Origin: Chloroflexota bacterium
GTDB lineage: Bacteria > Chloroflexota > UBA11872
Assembly (NCBI GenBank): GCA_022821645.1
Contig: JAJEDE010000022.1
Location: 1 to 64,000 of the forward strand
Direction of reading: 5' to 3'
DNA: 64,000 bases
This document shows positions 8,512-18,141 of the stretch, one piece after another (the stretch's first letter is position 1; the number at the start of each line of letters is the position of its first letter). Position numbers and translations under genes: made by a program. The notes under the pieces are model-generated. The model had not been told where the DNA came from. It did no database searches and saw only the letters and a list, made by a program, of their open reading frames with translations.

Positions 8512-9197
8512 GCGGCCGCGTCTACCTGCCGGTCGCGCTGAATCTTGAGGGCGCGTCGGCCGTTGTTGTCGGCGCGGGAGAAGCGGCGTACTTCAAGGCG
8601 TGCCTGCTGGTTGACTTTGGCGTGGTGACCACGGTGATCGCCCCGCCGGACGGCGCCGACGCGTTCGACCATCGGCTGCAGGACATGGGCGACGCGGGGG
8701 AGATTCGGCTCAGGCGCCGGTCGTACGCTCCCGCGGATCTCGATGGACATCGCATGGCGATCATTGGGACGGGTGATCGGTCTCTGGACTACGCGATCGA
8801 GGCCGACGCCCGTGATCGCGGGTTGCTGGTGAACGTGGTGGACGACCCGGCGCACTGTGATTTCTTCGCCTCGGCCTACGTGAAGCATGGATCGATATCG
8901 ATCGCCGTGAACAGCGGCGGCGCCAGTCCAGGCTTCACGGGGGCGCTGAAGGACGACCTGGCGCAGCGCTACGGACCGGAGATCGAGGATCACCTGGCGC
9001 ACTATCTCGTCTGGCGACGGATGGTTCGGGAGCGGGTGGATCCGTTTGTCGAACGTGAGCGGCTCTGGCGGGGATTGCGTTCCGACGGACTCTATGACCT
9101 GCTGCGGACGCAGGGGCCGGAGGCGGCGCGGGCCATGGTGGAGAAACGAATCCAAGCCTGGGCCGATTCCCGAGCCGAGAAGGACGAGGACCGCTAG
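8508..9197 (+). CDS. Precorrin-2 dehydrogenase / sirohydrochlorin ferrochelatase (siroheme synthase N-domain)
   Basis: A 229-aa protein matching the CysG N-terminal/Met8 domain, which oxidises precorrin-2 and may chelate iron to make siroheme. The NAD-binding turn is VVVGAGEAAYFKA (residues 19-31). The hallmark NVVDDPAHCDFFASA is at 109-123, followed by GSISIAVNSGGASPG. There is no C-terminal methyltransferase domain, so uroporphyrinogen methylation must be encoded elsewhere. Overlaps the GDPD gene by 4 nt. The stop shares CTAG with the convergent downstream gene. Functional pairing with GDPD is not obvious. Confidence 0.9.
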   Translation: MSGRVYLPVALNLEGASAVVVGAGEAAYFKACLLVDFGVVTTVIAPPDGADAFDHRLQDMGDAGEIRLRRRSYAPADLDGHRMAIIGTGDRSLDYAIEADARDRGLLVNVVDDPAHCDFFASAYVKHGSISIAVNSGGASPGFTGALKDDLAQRYGPEIEDHLAHYLVWRRMVRERVDPFVERERLWRGLRSDGLYDLLRTQGPEAARAMVEKRIQAWADSRAEKDEDR

Positions 9198-10636
9198 ATT
9201 TCGGCCTCGTCGCTGACCATGGCCGGCATCATCACGGACTCCGAGGTGCCGTGGATCACCTTGTTGGCGGCGGGCACGACCGTGACCAGCACGCCGCATA
9301 GCCGGGTCTTGCCGTCCACGACCATGTAGTAGGGCGACAAGCGCGCCCGCCCGGTCATCGGACGAATCGCGTCAAATTCAACGTCGTAGTAGCTCACGCC
9401 AACGCGGCGGCTCTGGTGGAACTGCTGGAGGATGTAGGGCGTCGTCTCGAAGCTCGCCAGCGCCGAGTCGACGGCCTGGTCCCATACCTCCTGGTTGACA
9501 TCGTGCCCAATAGTGACGCCGCGGCTCCCCCAGGCCAGTTCCGAGAAGCCCGAGGGCTTGAGCACCAGCCGCCGTTCACGCTGCGATAGCCCGCGCAGGT
9601 CGTCCCAGTGCCGAATCCGGCGCTTGCCGGCCATCAGCGGCGGGTCCACGGCGGCGGTTGGAGGAATGGGCTGGGGATCGAGCAGCCAGGTCGGCGGCAG
9701 CATGCGCTGTAGTCGCGCCTGCGTGTCGGTGCCCAACGCGCCGCGCCAGAATTCGTCCAGCTCGGGGTGATGGAAGAGATAGAAGAGCAGCTTCTCTTCC
9801 AGGTAGCTCTTGAACGGGGCCGTAACGGTCGCCAGCCGGTGCTTCATGGCGTAGATGACCAGGTCAATCTTGGGGATGTTGGGCAGGTCGTGGAGTTCAA
9901 GGAATCGGTAGACAAGGTTGACGGGTTCCCAACCGTCGCAGTTGCGCATCTCGAGGGCTTCGTCCTGCAGCCGCAGGTCGCGCGGATGGATCTGCCGCGT
10001 CGGCAGGCCGGCTTCTCGAAGCGCCGTGGCGGCCCAGTCCATCTCGGGCCGGTAGTCCTCGGACTCGTCCGCGACCACCAGGGCGACCGACGGGTCGTCA
10101 ACGCTGGCCGCGCCGCGGAGGGCGGCGGCCAGGCCCCGCACCATGCCATCGTCACCACCGACGAGCGTGAATCCGAGTTCCTGGTACGCGCGGCTGATGG
10201 CGCCGAGCACGCCGAAGCCCCCGGGGACGGCGTCTAGCTCGGTGGCCATGAAACCACCGCTGTCGAGGGCCATGAGGTCGGGCCGGATCATGATCGGAAG
10301 GGCTGAGCGATAGCGGCGCAGGCGTCCGAGCTCGCGCACACGCTCCGGCTTGCCCTGTTCAAGGCACTCGAGAACCCAGGCGGGGGTACGGCCGCGCGCG
10401 GCGCTGGTGTACAAGCGGTTGGCCGCTACGTAAAACGCGAGCAGGTCATTGCCCAGGCGCTCCAGTTCCGCCACCGCGGCGGGCGACAGCGGGAACGGTT
10501 GCGGCGCAATACGCCACGGCGTGCTGGCGGCATCGGCCGGCGTTTCGCTGCCGAGGGGCGCGGCCTTGCCGACACGCCGGGCAGCCGCTCGCTGGTCTGG
10601 TGCCGTGAGGTCCGCCGTTGTGCTCAGGGGCGTCAA
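9194..10636 (-). CDS. Conserved hypothetical protein, possible ATP-grasp-related fold
   Basis: A 480-aa soluble protein that I cannot place in a named family. Several blocks look catalytic: the Arg/Asp-rich IMIRPDLMALDSGGFMATELDAVPGG, and the C-terminal RRLVLKPSGFSELAWGSRGV and PYILQQFHQSRRVGV, which resemble nucleotide-binding strands of glutathionylspermidine-synthase-like or circularly permuted ATP-grasp enzymes. That is only a resemblance. The first 35 residues are low complexity. The most upstream start is TTG 10636; there is no nearby ATG, so the exact start is uncertain. It stands alone, divergent from the adaptor gene, and overlaps the siroheme gene stop by 4 nt. Confidence 0.8.
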   Translation of the reverse strand: MTPLSTTADLTAPDQRAAARRVGKAAPLGSETPADAASTPWRIAPQPFPLSPAAVAELERLGNDLLAFYVAANRLYTSAARGRTPAWVLECLEQGKPERVRELGRLRRYRSALPIMIRPDLMALDSGGFMATELDAVPGGFGVLGAISRAYQELGFTLVGGDDGMVRGLAAALRGAASVDDPSVALVVADESEDYRPEMDWAATALREAGLPTRQIHPRDLRLQDEALEMRNCDGWEPVNLVYRFLELHDLPNIPKIDLVIYAMKHRLATVTAPFKSYLEEKLLFYLFHHPELDEFWRGALGTDTQARLQRMLPPTWLLDPQPIPPTAAVDPPLMAGKRRIRHWDDLRGLSQRERRLVLKPSGFSELAWGSRGVTIGHDVNQEVWDQAVDSALASFETTPYILQQFHQSRRVGVSYYDVEFDAIRPMTGRARLSPYYMVVDGKTRLCGVLVTVVPAANKVIHGTSESVMMPAMVSDEAEI

Positions 10637-10851
10637 ACGGTTTGGCTATTTGGGGGCCCGGAACTGGCAGAGTTTACCAGTGCCTTGAGGCGCGATGGAT
10701 CCGGCAGCGCCAGCGAGGCGTCACGACGCCGCAAACGGCAACGGTCGCGATTCTTACCAGACTCACCGCGACATATGTGAAACAATAGATCCAAATCGCG
10801 CTGATCGTCCCGCGTACGGGCATTTGTCCCGCCGCCACCTTTTGAAAGCCC

Positions 10852-13314
10852 ATGGCCTTCTTGCAGTGCACTCCCGCATTTCGACGGATTGGCCCGCGCA
10901 TTGCGGGGCTGGCGGCTCTCGCGCTCGCGGGGACCGTGCTGGCCGCCTGCGAGACGTTCATTCAGACCGTGGAGCCAACGCCCACGCTGATCACGCGCAC
11001 CGAGTCCGTGCGACAGCGGCCCATGGTGGCGGTGACGCGCGGTCAACTGATTGAGGCGATCCGAACAACGGCGCGCGTGGAAGCGCTCAATCGGGCCGAA
11101 CTTGCGTTCAAGACTGACGGCCGGGTAAAGACCATGTACGTCACCCAGGGTGACGTGGTCAACGAAGGCGACATCCTGGCCGAACTTGAGACGGGCCGCC
11201 TGGAGTCGGATATCGAGAGTTCCCAGGAGGCCCTGCAGAACGCGGAGCTACGGCTGGATGCGGCCCGGACGCGCGCCCGGGACGAGCGCGCCGCCGCGCA
11301 ACGGGCCGTCGCCAATGCCGAGTTGAGCCTGGAGGATTTGCGCACCGCCTCCAACAGACTGTTTCGTCGTGCGACCGCCGAGCAGTTAGAGGCCCTGGGC
11401 GTCGATCTGGCCGACCGCGAGGATCGCGGGGACGTGGATCTGAGCGTGACCGAAGCCGAGGCGGCCCTGGTGCGCGCGCAGCGGGCCGTGACCAATGCGG
11501 AAGGCCGGCTGGCGGAGGTGAAGGCCGAGGCGGCCGGAGTGATTACGGAAGCGCAGGCCGCGGCGCAGGCACAGGCCAACCTGGACGGCCTGAAGGCCGA
11601 CCTGACCGTCGCGACGGAGAGCTTGCGCGCCCTCGAGTCCGGCACGGCGACCACCGGCGACTCGCCCACCGAGACGGCCCGCGTCCAGGTCGACGCGGCG
11701 CTAGCGGCCGTTACCTCGGCCCGGTCGGCGCTGGCGCGGGCAGAGCAGGACGTGGTGAACGCCCAGGATGCGCTGGACAGCGCGGCGGCCGAAATACGGT
11801 CGCAGGTGATGGACGACGTACACAAGGCACGGTCGGCAATCGTCGAAAAGCAGGCTGACATCGCCCAGCTGTCCGTGACGCTGCACGAAGTGACATTCCG
11901 GCCATTTCCGCATGTCGTGGAGGCAGCCGAGCAGGCCCTGGAGAAAGCCAGGCTGACGCGCGATGAAATCAACAGCCAGAGTTCGCGCGCGAGCGGCGAG
12001 GCCAAGCAACGAGCTCAGCTCGATTTTCAGGCCGCGCAACGCGACTACAACGAGGCCACGCGACCGGCGTCGACTCAGGAGATCGAAACGGCGCGGGCCA
12101 ATCACGAACTCGCGCTGGCTACGCTGGCGCTGCTTGAGACCAATCTCGCCGATCTGTTGGGCGGCGGCACCGAGGCAGACGTCGCCGAGCAGCGTGTGCA
12201 AAAGAGGCGGGCCGAGCTTGAGGTCCAACTGGCGTCGGCCATTGCCAGCCGGGACGCGGTCCTACGCCAGATCCGCGAGTCGGGACTGCGTCTGCAGGCG
12301 CTGCTGGGCGGCGGCACCAGAGCCGCGGCGATTGAGAGCATCGCCGCGGCGATCCGAATCGAACAGAGCACCTCCCTGACGGCCGCGCGGGCACGGGTGC
12401 AGGCGGCAAGTTCGCGGATCGACCAATACCTTCGCGGACAGACCGAGGCTGAAGCCCTGGCGCGCCATGCCGAGGAGTTCCGGACCACCAGCCTGACGGC
12501 GCTGCCGGACGCCCAGGCGGCGCTGGAAGCTGCCATGGCGGATCTGCGGGTGGCCGAAGTCCGCTATCAGGAAGCTACCGGCACACCCTCGCTGGCCAAG
12601 TTGCGGGTCGCCCTGAATAACGAGCAGGCGGCACTGCTGGACTTTGAGGCGACCGTTGAGAACTTCGATCGGTTTGAGCGTGGCGAGTCGGCAACGGACT
12701 TCGAGCTACAGATCCTGGAGAACGAGGTTGAGCGCAGCCGCATCGCCCTGGAAGCGCTGCTCACGCAATCGGAAGACAACGTGATTCGGGCGCCGTTTGA
12801 CGGTGAAATCACCTTCACGCGTGGACGGGCCGGGTCCCAGGCGCGTGCGTTCAATGAAGTCATTGGAATTGCCGATCCGTCGGCGCTCATCATTGAGGTC
12901 CGGATTCCCGAAACTGACCAGTCAAAGATGTCCGTGGGGCAGCCGGCGGAAGTTGCGCTGGACGCGTTCCCCGGGGTGAAGTTCGACGGGATGATCAGCG
13001 CGATTCCTCGCACGATCGTGACCCAGACCGGTCAGACCGTACGCATTCCCGATGCGTTGATCGAGGTGGACTTTGAGCGCGAAGGGGTGCGGATGGGGAT
13101 GCTGGCGCGCGTCAACATCACGTTGCAGGTGAAGGACGACGTCCTCAAGATTCCGGTGACGTCGCTGCGAGATCTGAACGAGCGCACGTTCGTTGAGACC
13201 GTGGTGAACGAGCAGCGGCGCAGCCTGCCGGTGGTTACCGGAATTCGGAGCGACAGCGAGGTCGAGGTGCTCTCGGGACTTGACGAGGGCCAGATGATCT
13301 TCTCCGCGCCCTAG
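10852..13314 (+). CDS. Membrane-fusion/adaptor lipoprotein of a MacAB-like ABC system
   Basis: An 820-aa HlyD/MacA-type periplasmic adaptor. The signal peptide ends in a lipobox LAAC (C33). Residues about 65-105 form the first lipoyl/beta-barrel half (GRVKTMYVTQGDVVNEGDIL). A very long Ala/Glu/Arg-rich coiled coil runs from about 105 to 640. The second lipoyl half is NVIRAPFDGEITFTRGRAGS, followed by the beta-barrel and membrane-proximal domains to the C-terminus (VVTGIRSDSEVEVLSGLDEGQ). MacA proteins are usually under 400 aa, so the coiled coil is roughly twice normal. First gene of an operon with a permease and two ATPases. ATG 10852 chosen to include the signal peptide. Confidence 0.9.
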   Translation: MAFLQCTPAFRRIGPRIAGLAALALAGTVLAACETFIQTVEPTPTLITRTESVRQRPMVAVTRGQLIEAIRTTARVEALNRAELAFKTDGRVKTMYVTQGDVVNEGDILAELETGRLESDIESSQEALQNAELRLDAARTRARDERAAAQRAVANAELSLEDLRTASNRLFRRATAEQLEALGVDLADREDRGDVDLSVTEAEAALVRAQRAVTNAEGRLAEVKAEAAGVITEAQAAAQAQANLDGLKADLTVATESLRALESGTATTGDSPTETARVQVDAALAAVTSARSALARAEQDVVNAQDALDSAAAEIRSQVMDDVHKARSAIVEKQADIAQLSVTLHEVTFRPFPHVVEAAEQALEKARLTRDEINSQSSRASGEAKQRAQLDFQAAQRDYNEATRPASTQEIETARANHELALATLALLETNLADLLGGGTEADVAEQRVQKRRAELEVQLASAIASRDAVLRQIRESGLRLQALLGGGTRAAAIESIAAAIRIEQSTSLTAARARVQAASSRIDQYLRGQTEAEALARHAEEFRTTSLTALPDAQAALEAAMADLRVAEVRYQEATGTPSLAKLRVALNNEQAALLDFEATVENFDRFERGESATDFELQILENEVERSRIALEALLTQSEDNVIRAPFDGEITFTRGRAGSQARAFNEVIGIADPSALIIEVRIPETDQSKMSVGQPAEVALDAFPGVKFDGMISAIPRTIVTQTGQTVRIPDALIEVDFEREGVRMGMLARVNITLQVKDDVLKIPVTSLRDLNERTFVETVVNEQRRSLPVVTGIRSDSEVEVLSGLDEGQMIFSAP

Positions 13315-13356
13315 ACAGGCGCCCCGGGGCATGCAACGCGTTCCCGCGAGGTTCCA

Positions 13357-16197
13357 GTGCCGCTAGCCATTATTCGCTTCGTCGCGAAGCGACTGTTCAG
13401 CAACCGGGCGCTGGTCAGTTCGACGGCGGTCGGCTTGTTGGTCACGGTGACGCTGGCAACATCGGTGCCGCTGTACGCCGAGGGCATCAGCGGCCTGCTG
13501 CTGCAGCGCGAGCTGCGCAAGCCGATCCCACAAGCACAGCCGTCATCCAGCATCTTCATTCGCCACAAAGAGACGGACGCGACCAATCCGACCGACGCCG
13601 CGAGCTACCTGGCCTACGACCGGTTCTTCCGCTCGCTCATCCCGGAAGCGGTCGGGCTACCGACGACCCAGTTGATCAGCTACCTGTCGACAGGCCGACG
13701 GGGACTGTTGGACCTCACGGAGCCCCCGGGTGACGACCTCACCAAGCCGCCGCGGCGATTCGGCTTCGCGTTCATGTTTTCGATCAACGGCTTCTTCGAC
13801 AACGTGCTCATCACCGAGGGTCGGCGGCCAACCGCCGAAGTCGGCAGTTTCATTGGACCGGCCGGGGTACAAATGCCGCTGTTTGAAGGCGCCCTGACGA
13901 GCAACGCGCTGGACAGAATGGGCGTACTGGTCGGCGACGTGGTGGGCTTGCAGTTCAACAACCCCACGACCGGTGAGCCAGACCTGATGGCGCTGCGCGT
14001 GGTTGCGCGCGTCCTGCCGCGCGATCCCGAGAGCAACTATTGGCCCTATCCGGTGCGGGCGGCGTTCGACGAGGGTGGGATCTACATTGAGCGCGAGGCG
14101 TATCTCGGGCCTTTGCTGGATCTGGCGCCGGCGGCGTTCAGCGAGGCGACGTGGTACGCCGACTTCGACATCGACGCCATTCGCGCCACCAACTATCGCC
14201 GCATTACGGGCGGGCTGGTGGTTATCCGAATCAACGCGAATGCCGTGTGGGAGGGGACGCGCCTAGAAAACTCGCCGGAGCCGATCTTCTTCGACTTCGA
14301 GCAGAAGCTCTTCTTCCTCACACTCTTGCTGCTGATCCTGAGCGCGCCGATCGTGGCGCTGACGCTCTACTACATCATCCTGACGTCCGGGATGGTGGTT
14401 GATAGGCAACGCAACGAAATTGCCATTCTCAAGAGCCGGGGTGTCGGCACGTTGCAGATCGTGGGCATATATGTGCTGGAGGGCGTGCTGATCGGCGGGA
14501 TCGCCACGGCCGCCGGGCCGTTCCTCGGCGCGCTGCTGGCCCAGGTCATCGGCAAGACGTTTACGTTCCTGGTGTTCACCAATCGCGACCCGCTGCCGAT
14601 CGACATCACGACGCAACACTTCATGTGGGCGGGCGGGGCCGCGCTCCTGGCCATCCTGGCGACTTTGCTGCCGGCCATCAGCGCGGCGCGCCACAGCATC
14701 GTGACCTACAAGCAGGAGGTCTCGCGGTCTACGAGTCGCCCGTGGTTTCAGCGTTACTTCGTTGACGTGATCGTGGTGGTGGGCGCCGCCTACGGCTATT
14801 TCACGCTCTCCCAGCGCGACCAGCTCGTTACCGTGGGCGACGGCGGGGATCTCTTTTCGGATCCGCTGCTGGTGATCATTCCGATCATGTTCATGTTCGC
14901 CGTCACCCTGTTGTTCCTGCGCTTTTTCCCATGGCTGGTCGCCAGCATGGCGTTCCTTGGCAACAGGTTTCTCGGGGTGTCGATGCACCTTGGGCTGCGC
15001 CAGATCGCGCGCGAGCCCCGGCAGTTCACTCGCCTGATCTTTCTACTCGTGCTCACCCTGGCCATTGGATCGTTCAGTGCCTCGATGGCCGCCACGCTCG
15101 ACCGGAATTTTGATGATCGCGTGTATTACTCGGTCGGCTCCCAGGCGGATTTCCTGGAAATCGGCGACTACGACGAAGAGACGCAAGAATGGTCGTTCCT
15201 ACCGGTGGAACGACACCTGGAAGTCCCCCAGATACTGCGCGTGGCACGGCTCTGGGAGAACGAAGACACGGGCTTCCGGCGCCCCGGCGAAGCGCTGCGC
15301 GTGCCGATCAAGACCTATGGCGTGGATCCGCTGGACTTTGCGGAAACGGTGTGGTGGCGGGAGGACTTCAGCCCCTTCCCGCTCAACAGCCTGATGAACC
15401 AATTGGCGCTGGACGAACAGGCGCTGATTGCCTCGCGCGAGACGTTCCAAGGCGAACTTAGCCTGAATCTCGGCGACCCGCTGCGCATCGACTTTGGTAC
15501 ACCGCAGACGCTCGAGTTCTTCATTGCGGGATGGACGGACCTTTTCCCGACGCACTATCCGGAAGACGGGCCGTTCGTGATCGTAAACCTCGATTACGTG
15601 GAACGCAGCCTGGGGCAGACGCCGTGGACTGTGTTGGCGCACACGGATCCGGATGTTCATGCGCTGGAATTGCGCCAGACGCTGCTGCTCAAGCGTTTCA
15701 AGCCACTTGACGCACGCGATGCCAGGGCCGAGATCGCCGCAGCCCGCGACGACGCCACGCGGGTGGGCATTTTCGGCATCTTGTCGATCGGATTCCTGAT
15801 TGCCGCCGTGCTGACAATCATGGGCTTCCTGATGTACTCCTACATGTCATTCCGGCGGCGCATGCAACAGCTGGGGATCCTGCGGGCCATGGGGCTCTCG
15901 GTCCGACAGCTGGTGGGCATTTATGCCTTCGAAAACGGCTTCCTGATTCTGCTGGGCGTCGTGCTGGGGACCGCGTTGGGCGTAGCGACCGGCAATCTGT
16001 TCATCCCGTTCCTACAGTTGAGCGTGGACCGTTTTGGGGACACGCCGCCCTTTACGATCATTACGGCCTGGGGAGACGTACTGAAGATCTACATCCTGTT
16101 CGGCGCCGTGGTGGCGGTGGCATTTCCGGTCAGCGCCTGGCTGCTGTCCAAGATCCGAATCAATGAGGCCGTGAAGTTCGGCGAGGAACAAGGATGA
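13357..16197 (+). CDS. FtsX/MacB-type ABC transporter permease
   Basis: A 946-aa integral membrane protein of the FtsX-like permease family. The N-terminal helix (STAVGLLVTVTLATSVPLY) precedes a large extracytoplasmic domain of about 280 residues. A first FtsX block follows (three or four helices from about residue 310 to 460, including DRQRNEIAILKSRGVGTLQIVGIYVLEG), then a second extracytoplasmic domain. The last FtsX block has RRRMQQLGILRAMGLSVRQLVGIY. It therefore carries two FtsX units in one chain, the LolCDE/lipoprotein-release-like layout. GTG start. Its stop overlaps the downstream ATPase start as ATGA. Confidence 0.93.
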   Translation: MPLAIIRFVAKRLFSNRALVSSTAVGLLVTVTLATSVPLYAEGISGLLLQRELRKPIPQAQPSSSIFIRHKETDATNPTDAASYLAYDRFFRSLIPEAVGLPTTQLISYLSTGRRGLLDLTEPPGDDLTKPPRRFGFAFMFSINGFFDNVLITEGRRPTAEVGSFIGPAGVQMPLFEGALTSNALDRMGVLVGDVVGLQFNNPTTGEPDLMALRVVARVLPRDPESNYWPYPVRAAFDEGGIYIEREAYLGPLLDLAPAAFSEATWYADFDIDAIRATNYRRITGGLVVIRINANAVWEGTRLENSPEPIFFDFEQKLFFLTLLLLILSAPIVALTLYYIILTSGMVVDRQRNEIAILKSRGVGTLQIVGIYVLEGVLIGGIATAAGPFLGALLAQVIGKTFTFLVFTNRDPLPIDITTQHFMWAGGAALLAILATLLPAISAARHSIVTYKQEVSRSTSRPWFQRYFVDVIVVVGAAYGYFTLSQRDQLVTVGDGGDLFSDPLLVIIPIMFMFAVTLLFLRFFPWLVASMAFLGNRFLGVSMHLGLRQIAREPRQFTRLIFLLVLTLAIGSFSASMAATLDRNFDDRVYYSVGSQADFLEIGDYDEETQEWSFLPVERHLEVPQILRVARLWENEDTGFRRPGEALRVPIKTYGVDPLDFAETVWWREDFSPFPLNSLMNQLALDEQALIASRETFQGELSLNLGDPLRIDFGTPQTLEFFIAGWTDLFPTHYPEDGPFVIVNLDYVERSLGQTPWTVLAHTDPDVHALELRQTLLLKRFKPLDARDARAEIAAARDDATRVGIFGILSIGFLIAAVLTIMGFLMYSYMSFRRRMQQLGILRAMGLSVRQLVGIYAFENGFLILLGVVLGTALGVATGNLFIPFLQLSVDRFGDTPPFTIITAWGDVLKIYILFGAVVAVAFPVSAWLLSKIRINEAVKFGEEQG

Positions 16198-17354
16198 GCG
16201 CGGCGCAGGCGCCCGACCGCACCAACGGGACACGGCCCTACATCGTGTGCGACAACCTGGTCAAGATTTACAAGACCGAGGACCTGGAAGTCGTCGCCTT
16301 GCAGGGGCTGGACCTTGAAGTCCAGCGGGGCGAAATGATGGCCATCATCGGCAATAGCGGATCCGGAAAGTCAAGCCTGCTCAACGTTCTGGGCGGCCTT
16401 GACCGACCGACGGCCGGGCAGTGCCGGGTCGGCGACCTGGACATCCTGCAGGCGTCAGAGTCGGACCTGGTGGACTACAAGCGTCACCATGTCGGGTTCG
16501 TCTGGCAGCAGAGTTCCCGCAACCTGGTTCCCTATCTCACGGCTTTTGAGAATGTTCGGCTTCCGATGCTCTTCGGCAACATGCGCAAGGCCTCGGACCG
16601 CGCCAAGGCCTTGCTGCGGGCCGTGGGGCTTGAAGATCGCATGCACCACCGCCTGAGCCAGCTTTCCGGCGGCCAGCAGCAGCGCGTGGCGATCGCCATA
16701 TCGCTGGCCAACGATCCCGACCTGTTGCTGGCCGACGAGCCAACCGGTGAGGTTGACACGCAAACCGCGGGGCAGATCTACGACATCCTGCGCTACCTCA
16801 ATCGCGAACGCGGGTTGACCATCATCATCGTGAGCCATGACCGCAATATCGCTCGCCAGGTCGATCGAGTGGTTGCGATCCGGGACGGCCGAACCAGCAC
16901 GGAGACCGTTCGCCGCGTGAGCATTCATGAAGACGGCGAGGATCACACGCACGATGAGTTCGTGATCGTGGACGACACGGGACGTTTGCAGGTTCCGCAG
17001 GAGATGCTGGACCAGTTGAGCATCCGCGGACGTGCGTTTGTCGACATCGAAGGCGACGGCATCGTGATTCGGTCCGGCACGTCGGGGATTGCGACCCTCG
17101 CCGCGTCGCCAGAAGCCGCCGACGACGAGTCGGACGGCGATAAACCATCGTCGCCGGCGCCGGACGAACCAATCATCCCGGCGCGGGTGGAACTGGCCGC
17201 TCCGGTTATTCCCGGCCGATCAAGACCGCCCCGCCCTGCCGCCAAACCGCCGCGGCCAGCTCCCAAGCCGCCGCAGCGCACCCGGCGAGAGCATGTCCCC
17301 GACGAACACCGGCCGTTCGCGCCGCCTGGCGAGGAAGCAACGCGCGATGACTGA
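16194..17354 (+). CDS. ABC transporter ATP-binding protein with C-terminal extension
   Basis: A 386-aa MacB/LolD-type ATPase. Walker A is GNSGSGKS (53-60), the signature is LSGGQQQR, and Walker B is [12 protein letters not shown] with the catalytic Glu present. The H-loop is in IIVSHDRN. After residue about 235 comes a regulatory-looking extension: a putative small domain ([21 protein letters not shown], AbrB-like in feel) and a Pro/Arg-rich basic tail. The tail is unusual for LolD-type subunits. Overlaps the permease gene by 4 nt and the next ATPase by 8 nt, so all are translationally linked. Confidence 0.93.
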   Translation: MSAAQAPDRTNGTRPYIVCDNLVKIYKTEDLEVVALQGLDLEVQRGEMMAIIGNSGSGKSSLLNVLGGLDRPTAGQCRVGDLDILQASESDLVDYKRHHVGFVWQQSSRNLVPYLTAFENVRLPMLFGNMRKASDRAKALLRAVGLEDRMHHRLSQLSGGQQQRVAIAISLANDPDLLLADEPTGEVDTQTAGQIYDILRYLNRERGLTIIIVSHDRNIARQVDRVVAIRDGRTSTETVRRVSIHEDGEDHTHDEFVIVDDTGRLQVPQEMLDQLSIRGRAFVDIEGDGIVIRSGTSGIATLAASPEAADDESDGDKPSSPAPDEPIIPARVELAAPVIPGRSRPPRPAAKPPRPAPKPPQRTRREHVPDEHRPFAPPGEEATRDD

Positions 17355-18129
17355 GGCGCCTGGCTTTCGTCCGACGGATGCCGCCGCGGAGCGGGAAGTG
17401 ATCCTGGAAGCCCGGGATGTTTCTCGCGTATTCCGGGTGGGGTCGGAGGAGATTCGGGCCGTCGATCACGTGAGTTGCACGGCCCATGAAGGTCGCCTGA
17501 TCACGCTCCGCGGCCGATCCGGGTCGGGCAAGACGACGCTGCTGAACCAATTGGGTTCGCTGGACAGACCCGACGAAGGCGAAGTGTTTTTCCGGGGCCG
17601 CCAGGTCAGCCGCCTCAGAGAATCTGAGCTTACGAAGATCCGCCGTCACAACTTCGGGTTCGTCTTCCAGTCATTCGCTCTGCTGCCGGTGCTTTCGGCA
17701 TTCGAGAACGTGGAGCTCACCATGCGCATCGCGGGACGCTCGACCAGCGAACGCGCATCTCGCACGATGGAAGTGCTGGACATGGTGGGGCTGGCCGAAC
17801 GCGCCGGCCATCGACCGTTTGAGCTGAGCGGCGGCGAGCAGCAGCGCGTGTCCATCGCGCGCTCCATCGCCAACCAGCCGGCCGTGCTGATTGCCGACGA
17901 GCCGACCGGAGAACTCGACAGCATTACGGGACTGGAGATCATGCTGCTGTTCCGCCGTATCGTCGACACCGAGGGGCTGACGGTCATCATGGCCACGCAC
18001 GATCCGGCGCTGAGCCAGTTCGCCGACGAATCGTGGGTGATGGAGGACGGCCGACTGGAAATGGCGGAGGGCGATCTCGACATCGACATTCCGGAGTTGC
18101 GGCAGCGCATCGAGTTCGTCGAGGACTAG
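17347..18129 (+). CDS. ABC transporter ATP-binding protein (second ATPase of the MacAB-like operon)
   Basis: A 260-aa ATPase without extension. Walker A is GRSGSGKTT (56-64), Q-loop FVFQSFALLP, signature LSGGEQQR, Walker B VLIADEPTGELD and H-loop ATHDP. All catalytic residues are present. The operon thus offers two different ATPases for a single permease chain, which suggests a heterodimeric motor, or alternative ATPases. ATG 17347 lies inside the end of the previous gene. The operon ends here and converges on an MFS gene 12 bp away. Confidence 0.93.
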   Translation: MTEAPGFRPTDAAAEREVILEARDVSRVFRVGSEEIRAVDHVSCTAHEGRLITLRGRSGSGKTTLLNQLGSLDRPDEGEVFFRGRQVSRLRESELTKIRRHNFGFVFQSFALLPVLSAFENVELTMRIAGRSTSERASRTMEVLDMVGLAERAGHRPFELSGGEQQRVSIARSIANQPAVLIADEPTGELDSITGLEIMLLFRRIVDTEGLTVIMATHDPALSQFADESWVMEDGRLEMAEGDLDIDIPELRQRIEFVED

Positions 18130-18141
18130 CCTCGGACGGGC

